From Capsulimonadaceae bacterium (GTDB lineage Bacteria; Armatimonadota; Armatimonadia; Armatimonadales; Capsulimonadaceae), in NCBI GenBank assembly GCA_031292625.1, contig JARLGU010000052.1, positions 31,204 to 95,203 of the forward strand: 64,000 nt of DNA. The letters run 5' to 3'. The translations under genes and the position numbers were made by a program. The notes under the pieces were generated by a model. That model did not search any database. It was not told where the DNA came from and worked only from the letters and a program-made list of their open reading frames with translations. Positions 43,117 through 51,542 of the stretch are shown here, in pieces; the first letter of the stretch is position 1, and each line of letters begins with the position of its first letter.

Positions 43117-45092
43117 CGCACTTCACACATGAAACTCTCCAAAACTGGGATGTGAGCAACCACCTTGAGTGGCTAGTGACAAACGGGATTGGAGGATATG
43201 GCTCCGGAAGCCTCTCGGGAGCCAATACGCGCCGGTATCACGGTCTGCTCGTCGCGGCTTGCGAGCCGCCTCTTGGGCGGACCGTGATGCTTTCCAAGCT
43301 TGAAGAAGAAGTTCGCATTGAGGAGCAGGTTTACTATCTGAGCTCCAATAAGTATCCGAGCGTTATTTACCCGCAGGGCTATCGCCATCTCGTTGAGTTC
43401 GATTCGGATCCCATTCCTACGTTTACCTATTCAGTTCACGAAGGAACGGTGATTCTGCAGAAACAGGTTTGGATGGCTCATGGCAAGAACACCGTTTACG
43501 TCCGCTATACGGTGCTCAAGGCTCCTGAACCGCTCTTGATTGCCGTTTCGCCGTTTCTTGCGTACAAGGACTACCACTCCGAACAGCATCGTTGGGATGG
43601 CTTTACAGCTCGCATGGCGCAGCCGGAGCCGACGCACATTGAGTTTAATGCGTTCGAAGGAGCATTGCCGATCCATTTGCGCCTCACGCCGAAGGATACG
43701 TTCACTTTCACCTCAAAGGCAGGATGGTATTTCAATTACGAGCACGAGCGCGAGGAAGAGCGCGGCCTCGATGCGTTTGAGGACCTCTATTGCCCCGGAG
43801 AGTTCGTAGGCACCCTAGGTCCAGGCAGGGCGGTCACACTCTGCGCGACGGTTGAGCCGGATGAGCCGGTATCGCCGCACGAAGCTCTTGCATCCGAGCT
43901 CCAGCGGCTGGAAATGCTTGTCAAGCAAGCGCCTTTATCGCCGTCGGCGTCTCCCGTTGTACGCTCGCTTGTGCGAGCCGCCGACCAATTCGTTATCGCC
44001 AAGTCCGACCGGGTTAGCCGCGCGACCGTCATTGCGGGCTATCCCTGGTTCACCGATTGGGGCCGGGATACCATGATTTCCCTGCCCGGATTGTGTCTCA
44101 CCACCGGACGCTTCGATACGGCCCGAGAAATTCTTCTCTCGTTTGCCGGCGCGGTGACCGACGGACTGATCCCGAACCGGTTCAACGACAATGGCACGGG
44201 GGCTGAGTTTAATACGGTCGACGCGACGCTATGGATGTTCCAGGCAGCGCGCGCCTATGCCGAGGCGAGCGGCGATTGGGATCTTCTTACGAAGAAGTTG
44301 TACGATGTGTTCGCGTCTATTTTGCAGTGCCACGTGGATGGCACGCATTACGCGATCCGCGTGGACGAAAGCGACGGCCTGTTGAGGGCGGGAGAACCAG
44401 GGATCCAACTCACCTGGATGGATGCCCGCTTCCACGATTATGTCTTCACGCCGCGTATCGGCAAGCCGATCGAAATCCAGGCACTTTGGTACAACGCGCT
44501 GCAGGTTATGGCAGAGGTGGCCGAAAGGGCCGGGAAACCGGGCAAGAAATACGTCACGATGGCGAACAAGGCGAAGAGGTCCTTCCTGAAGAAGTTCGCT
44601 AATCCCGATGCTTCCTCGTTGTTTGACGTTGTGGATGGTCCCGAGGGCAACGATGCTAAGATCAGGCCCAATCAGATCTTCGCACTGTCTCTGACACATC
44701 CAATCCTCGATCCGAAATCGAAGCTCGCGAAGGCCGTCGTGGAGACCGTCGAGCGCGAGCTGATGACCCCGCGCGGCCTGCGCACACTCGCGACGAGCGA
44801 TGCCAGTTATATCGGCCTCTATGGACCCGGCGACCAGGGACGGCGGGACTCGGCTTACCACCAGGGTTGTGTCTGGCCGTGGCTCTTCGGCGCCTATGCG
44901 GATGCCTACCGGGCCGTGCGCGGAAGCGGCGATATGACTTGCGTCTTCGAGAATGTCGAGAAGATGTTGGGCGAGTACGGGGTCGGGTCAATCCCCGAGA
45001 TCTACGATGGTGATTTGCCGCATGCACCGAACGGCTGTATCGCGCAAGCCTGGTCTGTAGCAGAACTGCTTCGGGTGATGGCCAAACACTAA
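43113..45092 (+). CDS. Glycogen debranching enzyme (amylo-alpha-1,6-glucosidase type, GH133)
   Basis: A 659-aa enzyme with an N-terminal GDE_N beta domain (LEWLVTNGIGGYGSGSLSGANTRRYHGLLVA) and a C-terminal (alpha/alpha)6 barrel (about 290-655). Hallmarks are YPWFTDWGRDTMISLPGL, IPNRFNDNGTGAEFNTVDATLW, AYHQGCVWPWLFGAYADA and GSIPEIYDGDLPHAPNGC. It removes alpha-1,6-linked stubs so that phosphorylase can continue. The partner glgP is 36 kb away in the window. No ribosome-binding site is seen; translation probably couples to the overlapping response regulator. Confidence 0.93.
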   Translation: MTHFTHETLQNWDVSNHLEWLVTNGIGGYGSGSLSGANTRRYHGLLVAACEPPLGRTVMLSKLEEEVRIEEQVYYLSSNKYPSVIYPQGYRHLVEFDSDPIPTFTYSVHEGTVILQKQVWMAHGKNTVYVRYTVLKAPEPLLIAVSPFLAYKDYHSEQHRWDGFTARMAQPEPTHIEFNAFEGALPIHLRLTPKDTFTFTSKAGWYFNYEHEREEERGLDAFEDLYCPGEFVGTLGPGRAVTLCATVEPDEPVSPHEALASELQRLEMLVKQAPLSPSASPVVRSLVRAADQFVIAKSDRVSRATVIAGYPWFTDWGRDTMISLPGLCLTTGRFDTAREILLSFAGAVTDGLIPNRFNDNGTGAEFNTVDATLWMFQAARAYAEASGDWDLLTKKLYDVFASILQCHVDGTHYAIRVDESDGLLRAGEPGIQLTWMDARFHDYVFTPRIGKPIEIQALWYNALQVMAEVAERAGKPGKKYVTMANKAKRSFLKKFANPDASSLFDVVDGPEGNDAKIRPNQIFALSLTHPILDPKSKLAKAVVETVERELMTPRGLRTLATSDASYIGLYGPGDQGRRDSAYHQGCVWPWLFGAYADAYRAVRGSGDMTCVFENVEKMLGEYGVGSIPEIYDGDLPHAPNGCIAQAWSVAELLRVMAKH

Positions 45093-45165
45093 TCCGAGCG
45101 CGTGGTTGGAAACCGCCGAATTCCGGGTAGGTTTCGTTATAGGTTTCTAACAGGGAGGCACAGAC

Positions 45166-46491
45166 ATGCCAACGCTGCGCGCACGCTGGGTTCTTCCGAT
45201 CGGTCGGCCGGCCATCGAAAATGGCGAGGTCGTTGTGGCGGGGCACGTGATCGCCGAGGTTCGTCCCGCCCGCAGTGGGCCATGCGATCTTGACCTGGGC
45301 GATGCGGTTCTTATGCCTGGGCTCGTCAATGCCCACACCCACCTTGAGTACACCGCGCTCCGGGGCTTTACGGAAGATCTTCCCTTCTTCGAGTGGATTC
45401 GTTCCGTCGTCCAACACAAGACCCACTTTGACGAGAAGGCGTGGCGCGTCTCCGCGCAGCTTGGCGCACTCGAGTGCCTCGCCGGCGGCATCACGACCGT
45501 CGCGGACAACACGGATGCCGGCGTGACGATGGAGGTCCTTGCGGCAAGCGGTCTTCGCGGCGTCGTGTACCAGGAAGTCTTCGGCATCGACCAGCGCGAA
45601 CCCGTAGACGGCATCCTCGGCGCATTGAAGACGAAGATCGACGCGCACCGCCGGCTCGCATCCGATCGGGTCGTCGTCGGCATTTCTCCGCATGCCCTAT
45701 ACACCGTACGCCCCGAGCTCTTCGATGCCTTGATTCCGTACGCGCGCGAACAGGGGCTGCCGATTAGCATCCATGTCGCCGAGTCCGAGGCGGAGACGAT
45801 GCTGACCGAAGAGGGCGCGGGTCCGTTCGCCGATATGTTCCGTGCACGCGGCATCCAGTGGACGACGCCGGAAGTTTCGCCAACGCAATATCTTGCGGAC
45901 CAAGGGGCGTTGACCCGAATGACTCTGGCGGTGCACTGCGTCCAACAGTCGTCCGGCGACATCGCGAACCTTGCGCGCTCTGGCGCCGCCATTGTCTATT
46001 GTCCGAAGAGCAACGCCAAGCTCGGCTCAGGCGTTGCGCCGCTGCCGCAATGGCTGGCGACGCCGGGGCTGAGGATCGCCCTGGGAACGGACAGCGCTCT
46101 TTCGAACAATACGCTCGATATGTTTGAGGAGATGCGGTTCGGCTTGCTGGCCCAGCGATCATCGCGCAAGCACGCGACCGCGCCAACCGCGCGGCAGATG
46201 GTGGAATTGGCGACTCTGGGCGGCGCGCGCGCGCTCGGCCTCGAACACCGCGTCGGGACTCTGGCTCCGGGCCGCGAAGCCGATCTGATCGCCGTGGACA
46301 TGAGCCGCGCCCACACGACGCCCGCGACGGAGCCTTACGGTGCGCTCGTCTTTGCCGCCCGCGCCGGCGATGTGCGTCTCACGATGATCGGCGGCCGGGT
46401 CGTCTACCGCGATGGCCACTGGAGCACCCTCGACGCGCCTGGTATTCTCGATGCGGCGCGAACAGGCTTCAAGCCTGCCGGACAAGGGTAG
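45166..46491 (+). CDS. Amidohydrolase family deaminase (MTA/SAH or aminodeoxyfutalosine deaminase-like)
   Basis: A 441-aa metal-dependent deaminase of the ATZ/TRZ subgroup. Metal ligands are in NAHTHLEY (His57, His59), ISIHVAESEAE and the late Asp in GTDSALSNNTLDMFEEMR; SPHALYTVRPEL is also typical. The likely reaction is hydrolytic deamination of an adenine-containing nucleoside; S-adenosylhomocysteine/methylthioadenosine and aminodeoxyfutalosine are the main candidates and cannot be separated by eye. GGGAGG precedes the ATG by 9 nt. A gap of 73 bp after the debranching enzyme leaves co-transcription possible. Confidence 0.85.
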   Translation: MPTLRARWVLPIGRPAIENGEVVVAGHVIAEVRPARSGPCDLDLGDAVLMPGLVNAHTHLEYTALRGFTEDLPFFEWIRSVVQHKTHFDEKAWRVSAQLGALECLAGGITTVADNTDAGVTMEVLAASGLRGVVYQEVFGIDQREPVDGILGALKTKIDAHRRLASDRVVVGISPHALYTVRPELFDALIPYAREQGLPISIHVAESEAETMLTEEGAGPFADMFRARGIQWTTPEVSPTQYLADQGALTRMTLAVHCVQQSSGDIANLARSGAAIVYCPKSNAKLGSGVAPLPQWLATPGLRIALGTDSALSNNTLDMFEEMRFGLLAQRSSRKHATAPTARQMVELATLGGARALGLEHRVGTLAPGREADLIAVDMSRAHTTPATEPYGALVFAARAGDVRLTMIGGRVVYRDGHWSTLDAPGILDAARTGFKPAGQG

Positions 46492-46590
46492 GGCGGTCTG
46501 CTGACGATAAACGAAGACGTTCGCATGCCTCGACGCGATAGCCTCCGCGCGTTGGGCGGCGGGGCACTACTGAGATACTGGCGGCCGGTT

Positions 46591-46631
46591 GTTCCCCGAA
46601 CTCTTATTCCAAATGGGAGAGTTCGGGGAAC
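46591..46631. terminator. Strong hairpin between convergent genes
   Basis: GTTCCCCGAACTCT (46591-46604) and AGAGTTCGGGGAAC (46618-46631) make a 14-bp perfect stem with a 13-nt loop between the amidohydrolase and efflux operon ends. It lies 9 bp from the RND stop and about 100 bp from the amidohydrolase stop. T-runs are absent, so bidirectional termination is inferred from position and stability. Confidence 0.65.
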
Positions 46632-46639
46632 ATGGCTTT

Positions 46640-49600
46640 CTACACTGGATCCTCTTCCGGAGGCGTCGCCGCCGGGGTGTGCGACTGACCGTTGCTTGCC
46701 GCATGGCGGCCATTTCCGTTGCCATCCCCGTCCCCGTTCGTTGGCGCGTCTGCGGCGTGGAAGGGTTGCGCGCCTGGCGGCACGTCTTTGCTGCGGTTGT
46801 TCGACCGGTGCATCAGCCCGTAGACGAGATTGCCGATATCGTCCCATACGACGTAGGCCGAAGGGATGATAAGCAGCGTCAGCAGCAGCGAAAGCGATAC
46901 GCCGCCGATGACGACGATGCCGAGCGATTGGCGGAAGCCAGCGCCGCGTCCGAGAGCGAGGGCGGTCGGAAGCGTGGAGACCACGATGGCGAGCGTCGTC
47001 ATCAGGATTGGCCGCAGCCGAATGGGGCCTGCCTCCAATAGTGCGTCGATTCGTTTGTAGCCCCTCCGGCGCATCGTGTTTGTATAGTCAACCAGCAGAA
47101 TGGCATTCTTTTGGACGACGCCGTCTAGCATGACGATACCGATGACGCCGATCAAGCTGAATGGCATGTGCGCGATCAGGAGGGCGATCATCGCGCCTAC
47201 CCAGGCCTGTGGGAGAGAGAACATGATGCTGAGCGGGTAGAGCACGTTGTTGAAGAGCGCGGCCATCAGCATGTAGGACAGCAGGATGCCCAGAACTACC
47301 GCCTGGAGCATATAACCGCCTTCCTCACCCAACCTCTGCGCCTCGCCGCCTGCGCTCACTTCGACGGTGCCGAGATCCATCTTCCTGATTTTCCCCATCA
47401 AGGCCGTCGAAACGTTGCCGACCTCATAGCCGGTCTTCAAATAGCTGGAGACGACGACCTGTCGCTCACGATCATAGCGGTCTACTTTGACGGGACCGAC
47501 GCCGAGCGTAATATCAGCAACTTGGCTAAGGTGAATAGGCGCGCTATTCTGGTAGCCGACCACGATGTTGCCAACCTGGGCAGGGTCCGCGCGGTCCGTT
47601 TCCGCCATTTGGACGCGTATGTTGTATTGCTGTCCGTCGGCGGGATCTCTGTATTGAGTCGTCGTGTCGCCCTGCATGGCAATTGAGACCGCCGATGCAA
47701 TTGTCTCCGACGTGAGTCCGAACTCGGGCGCCTTGGTGCGATCTATTCGAATTTGCACTTCGGGCTCTGTATTCTTGTATGAGATATCCGGCTCGACGAC
47801 TCCCGGGGTGTTCGCGACGAGGTTGTAGATCTTCGTGGCCGCCGCGAGGATCTCGGCGTTTTTAAGACCGCTCAGACGGATTTGCAGCGGCGCTGTACCT
47901 CCTCCGAAGCCGGAGACTTCGGAGGTGATGATCTTCGCGCCGACGATGTTCGCGACCTTCTTGCGGATTTCCTCGGCAACGGCCACGTCCGAACGCGGCC
48001 GTAGGTGCTCGCCGGTCGATGGTTTAAAGTTATCGAGCACACTCTTTCGATCGTAGAGCTGCAGCCCGACATTGGCATATTGCGTTCCCGTAAACGCGTT
48101 GATGCCGCCGCCGCCGCCGCTACCCGTGCTGCCAAGGGTCGTAAAGAGGAACTGTACGTCTCGCTTGAGGTCAGGAGTAGACGTAATGGCAGCCTCGATT
48201 TGATCGGTAATGTGCTTCGTATAGTTAAGCGATGCGCCATCCGGGCCCTCGACAAGGATCGCAACCTGGTTTTGGTCCTGCCCCGGTGCAAACCGGAAGC
48301 CCAACCTTGGCGCTACAAGAACCATCGTCAGTACAAGGGCGACGACGCCGCAGGAAACCACGATATACGGATGACGAACGGTGCGCGATAGGATCGACCG
48401 GTAAAAGCCCTCGAACTTTTTGAACCCTCGATCGAACGCGCCCGCGAAGCCGGTCGTGTAATGATGCGACTCGCCCTTACGGTACCATCGGGCCGCGAGC
48501 ATCGGCGTGACCGTAAAGGACACGAACAGCGAGAAGAGCGTTGCGATGGCAACCGTTGTTCCGAAGCTCTTGAAGAACTCGCCGACGACGCCTCCCATGA
48601 AGGCGATTGGCAGGAAGACGACCAGGTCGACGGATGTGAGTGTGATCGCGGCCAGCGCGATTTCGCCTCGTCCGTTAATTGCCGCGACCTGCGGCTCCTC
48701 TCCAAGCGCGAGGTGTCTATTGATGTTTTCGAGAACGACGATCGCATCATCGACGAGGATGCCAACCGCGAGCGACAAGCCGAGCAGGGTCATCGAGTTC
48801 AACGTGAAGCCGAGGCTCTTGATTGGCAGAAACGTCGCGATGATGGATGTCGGGATCGCGATCGCGATGATAATCGTGCCGCGAATATTGTGCAGGAAGA
48901 TGTAGACGACCAGGACCGCCATCAACGCGCCGAGCGCTAGCGAAGTGTCGACATCGCCGAGGTTTGAGCGGACGATTTTCGACTGGTCGGAGACGAGTAA
49001 GAACTTTATGTCCTTTGGAAGCTGCTTTTGAAGGTTAATGACCTGCTTTTTCACGCCGTCCGCGGCTTGAATGGTATTGCCCTGCGATGTCTTAAGAACC
49101 GTGAAACTGACAGCCGCCTGGTCGTTGACGAATGAGTCTGACGTCTTCTCCTGGAAGGTGTCGGTAACGTTTGCGACATCCTTGACATAGAAGGCGGTAT
49201 TGCCCACGTAAAGGCGAAGGTTCCGGATCTCGTCAACGCTGGCGAACTCGCCGTTCAGGTGGACCGTAAAGTACTGTTGCCCCCGCTGGATGAAGCCGGT
49301 TGCCATGTTGACGTTGGCGTTGATGAGCGCGGTCGCGAGCTGGCTGACCGTGATGCCGTACGCTTCCAGCCGGTCCGCCCGTGCGCCGATGCGTATTTCA
49401 CGAACATCGCCGCCGCTAATGGTTACGGAACCGACGCTGGGCGCTTCTTCGATGAAGGGCTTGACCATCGTATCCGCGATGCTGCGGAGCTCTTTTGCGG
49501 ATCGCTGCGTGCTGACCATCGAATAGTTCATGATCGGCGTCGAGCTCGTATCCATCTTCAGGACGGCCGGAGAATCCGCATCCGTCGGAAGCGACTTCCG

Positions 49601-49945
49601 TATTGCGTCGACCTTTTGAATGACATCGGACGAGGCGGAATTGATGTCCGTACCGAAATAGAACTGAACGACAATGATTGATGCGCCAGTCACGGATGTC
49701 GACGTGATGTGTTGAATGCCGCTGACGCCGCTAATCGAGTCTTCGATCGGCTTCGTGATCAGCGTCTCCATCTCCTGCGGGCTGGTTCCGGCGTAAGTTG
49801 TCGAAATCGTGACCGCAGGAAAGTCTACCTGCGGGTTCAACTCGGCAGGCATATTGAAATAGGAAAGTATGCCGAGAATGAGCGCCGAGGAGATCAATGC
49901 CAGGATGGCGATTGGCCGGGCGATTGCTAGTTTTGTAAGTCCCAT
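46640..49945 (-). CDS. RND efflux transporter, AcrB/HAE1 type
   Basis: A 1101-aa inner-membrane transporter of the hydrophobe/amphiphile efflux family. The N-terminus MGLTKLAIARPIAILALIS, porter domain (TYAGTSPQEMETLITKPIED), helix 4 proton-relay aspartates in SLAVGILVDDAIVVLENINRH, and the helix 10 lysine in MLDGVVQKNAILLVDYTN are all present. It exports substrates to the periplasm with proton antiport. A hydrophilic tail of about 60 residues, rich in Gly/Asn/Asp/Pro, extends past the usual end. It is last in the abrB-tolC-hlyD-acrB operon. The order implies a complete tripartite pump for a diderm cell envelope. Confidence 0.95.
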   Translation of the reverse strand: MGLTKLAIARPIAILALISSALILGILSYFNMPAELNPQVDFPAVTISTTYAGTSPQEMETLITKPIEDSISGVSGIQHITSTSVTGASIIVVQFYFGTDINSASSDVIQKVDAIRKSLPTDADSPAVLKMDTSSTPIMNYSMVSTQRSAKELRSIADTMVKPFIEEAPSVGSVTISGGDVREIRIGARADRLEAYGITVSQLATALINANVNMATGFIQRGQQYFTVHLNGEFASVDEIRNLRLYVGNTAFYVKDVANVTDTFQEKTSDSFVNDQAAVSFTVLKTSQGNTIQAADGVKKQVINLQKQLPKDIKFLLVSDQSKIVRSNLGDVDTSLALGALMAVLVVYIFLHNIRGTIIIAIAIPTSIIATFLPIKSLGFTLNSMTLLGLSLAVGILVDDAIVVLENINRHLALGEEPQVAAINGRGEIALAAITLTSVDLVVFLPIAFMGGVVGEFFKSFGTTVAIATLFSLFVSFTVTPMLAARWYRKGESHHYTTGFAGAFDRGFKKFEGFYRSILSRTVRHPYIVVSCGVVALVLTMVLVAPRLGFRFAPGQDQNQVAILVEGPDGASLNYTKHITDQIEAAITSTPDLKRDVQFLFTTLGSTGSGGGGGINAFTGTQYANVGLQLYDRKSVLDNFKPSTGEHLRPRSDVAVAEEIRKKVANIVGAKIITSEVSGFGGGTAPLQIRLSGLKNAEILAAATKIYNLVANTPGVVEPDISYKNTEPEVQIRIDRTKAPEFGLTSETIASAVSIAMQGDTTTQYRDPADGQQYNIRVQMAETDRADPAQVGNIVVGYQNSAPIHLSQVADITLGVGPVKVDRYDRERQVVVSSYLKTGYEVGNVSTALMGKIRKMDLGTVEVSAGGEAQRLGEEGGYMLQAVVLGILLSYMLMAALFNNVLYPLSIMFSLPQAWVGAMIALLIAHMPFSLIGVIGIVMLDGVVQKNAILLVDYTNTMRRRGYKRIDALLEAGPIRLRPILMTTLAIVVSTLPTALALGRGAGFRQSLGIVVIGGVSLSLLLTLLIIPSAYVVWDDIGNLVYGLMHRSNNRSKDVPPGAQPFHAADAPTNGDGDGNGNGRHAASNGQSHTPAATPPEEDPV

Positions 49946-49993
49946 AGTCTTGTGTTTCGTACCGGAAAGCCCTTTTCCGGGCTCATTGCCACC

Positions 49994-51508
49994 CTATTGG
50001 GCTGTGGTCGCGCCGTTCATCGGCCGAACAGGATCGCCATCTCGAAGAGATGCCTCGCCTTGAGTGATCAGCGTTTCGCCTCCACGCAAGCCCGACGTAA
50101 TCTCAGCATTTGTATCGTCTCGTAGGCCCGTCTCAACGTTTCGCGAGATCGCCTTGTTGCCGCTCCCAAGAAGCACGACTCTCTGAGGAGTCGCTTTAAC
50201 TCCGCCAATCGCGACGCCGTATGAACCAACCGCGCCGCTGTTCGTCGAGTCGCGCGACAAAAGGGTCGTTAGCGGGACGAGCACGACGTTGCGGTGAACG
50301 TCCGTCGTAATCGTGCCGCGTGCATACATACCCGGTCTGAGGATGCCGCCCGGATTAGGGACGGTCACCCGGATAGTGAACTGGCGCGCCGTGGTGTTGG
50401 CGCTGGGATAGATCTCCGCGACGACGCCGTTAAAGGTTCGACCCGGATAGGCGTCCATGACAACCTTAACGGGCTGACCGGGACGCACTCTGCGATAATC
50501 GGTTTCGGAAACCGTTGGCTCAAAATACGTGGTCTTGATGTTGTCCACTTCGGCGATGGTCGTTCCCGCGTTGACCGTCTGTCCGAGCGTGACCGAGCGG
50601 CTCGCGACGTAGCCGTCATACGGCGTACGGATGGTCAGGTCCGCGAGTTGTTGGCGATATTGAGCGACTTCCTGCTGAGCTTGCTGGACTTGCGCCTCAT
50701 AGGAAAGGATGTTGTCGCGGTTGACTTTGGCGTTTGCAAGATTCGCAACGGCATTATCGTAGGCGATCTGATATTGGCGCACCGACTGCTGTGACGTTGC
50801 GATGTCCTCGGGACGGCCTTTTTGGATCAACTCATAGTTCTGCTTGTAATATTGAACCTGCGCCTGATTGGTGCGGTACGTTGTCAACGCGTTCTCAAGG
50901 TCTGCCTTGGCGACGGCGCCTGAGTTGTAGAGTTCAACTTCGCGGTTGTACGCCCACTGTGCATTATCGAGATTGGCCTGTTGCTGTTCGAGTTGATGGA
51001 GCGCCTCTGCCTTTTCTTCCGTCCGTCCTCCCGCCTGCGTCTTCTGCAGCGCGGTTTTAGCGGCTTCCAACTGCGACTTGGCGTTTTTAACGCTCAGCAG
51101 CGAGTTCGTCACCGATTGGTTGTACTGGGTGATCGCTTGCTGCACCTTGACCTGCAGGTTTCTCACGCTCGCCTCGTATTGGCGAATGGACGCAAGCGCT
51201 TCAGTAGGGTCAAGCTGGGCGATGACCTGCCCCGCTCTGACGCGATCGCCTTCTAGCACGGGCAGCGAGACGATGCGGCCAGTCGTCTTGGCCGTCAAAG
51301 TGGTCTTGTCGAGCGCCGCGAGATCGCCCGTGATTGCAAACTGCTGCAGAATCGTGCCGCGACTCACAGTCTGAACATTGACGTTGGTTACATCCGCAAC
51401 GGCCGATTTCGCAACCGGTTTGGCCGCCTTCTGGCAGCCGGCGAACGAAAGAGCGACGGCGATTGCCGCCAGAACCATTAGAACGGGAGAATGTAGTCTC
51501 ATCTTCAT
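49994..51508 (-). CDS. Efflux RND transporter periplasmic adaptor (HlyD/AcrA family) lipoprotein
   Basis: A 504-aa membrane-fusion protein. It begins with a lipoprotein signal (VLMVLAAIAVALSFAGC), then the first lipoyl half (TGRIVSLPVLEGDRVRAGQVIAQLDP), a long alpha-helical hairpin of about 180 residues rich in Gln/Ala, the second lipoyl half (IRTPYDGYVASRSVTLGQTVNAGT), beta-barrel and membrane-proximal domains. It joins the RND pump to the TolC channel. I chose ATG 51508 for the signal sequence; the frame extends to 51697 inside tolC. The hairpin is longer than in E. coli AcrA and includes a third helical stretch. Confidence 0.93.
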   Translation of the reverse strand: MKMRLHSPVLMVLAAIAVALSFAGCQKAAKPVAKSAVADVTNVNVQTVSRGTILQQFAITGDLAALDKTTLTAKTTGRIVSLPVLEGDRVRAGQVIAQLDPTEALASIRQYEASVRNLQVKVQQAITQYNQSVTNSLLSVKNAKSQLEAAKTALQKTQAGGRTEEKAEALHQLEQQQANLDNAQWAYNREVELYNSGAVAKADLENALTTYRTNQAQVQYYKQNYELIQKGRPEDIATSQQSVRQYQIAYDNAVANLANAKVNRDNILSYEAQVQQAQQEVAQYRQQLADLTIRTPYDGYVASRSVTLGQTVNAGTTIAEVDNIKTTYFEPTVSETDYRRVRPGQPVKVVMDAYPGRTFNGVVAEIYPSANTTARQFTIRVTVPNPGGILRPGMYARGTITTDVHRNVVLVPLTTLLSRDSTNSGAVGSYGVAIGGVKATPQRVVLLGSGNKAISRNVETGLRDDTNAEITSGLRGGETLITQGEASLRDGDPVRPMNGATTAQ

Positions 51509-51542
51509 AGAATGTCTCGTGTCAATAACCCCGCGGAACCTT

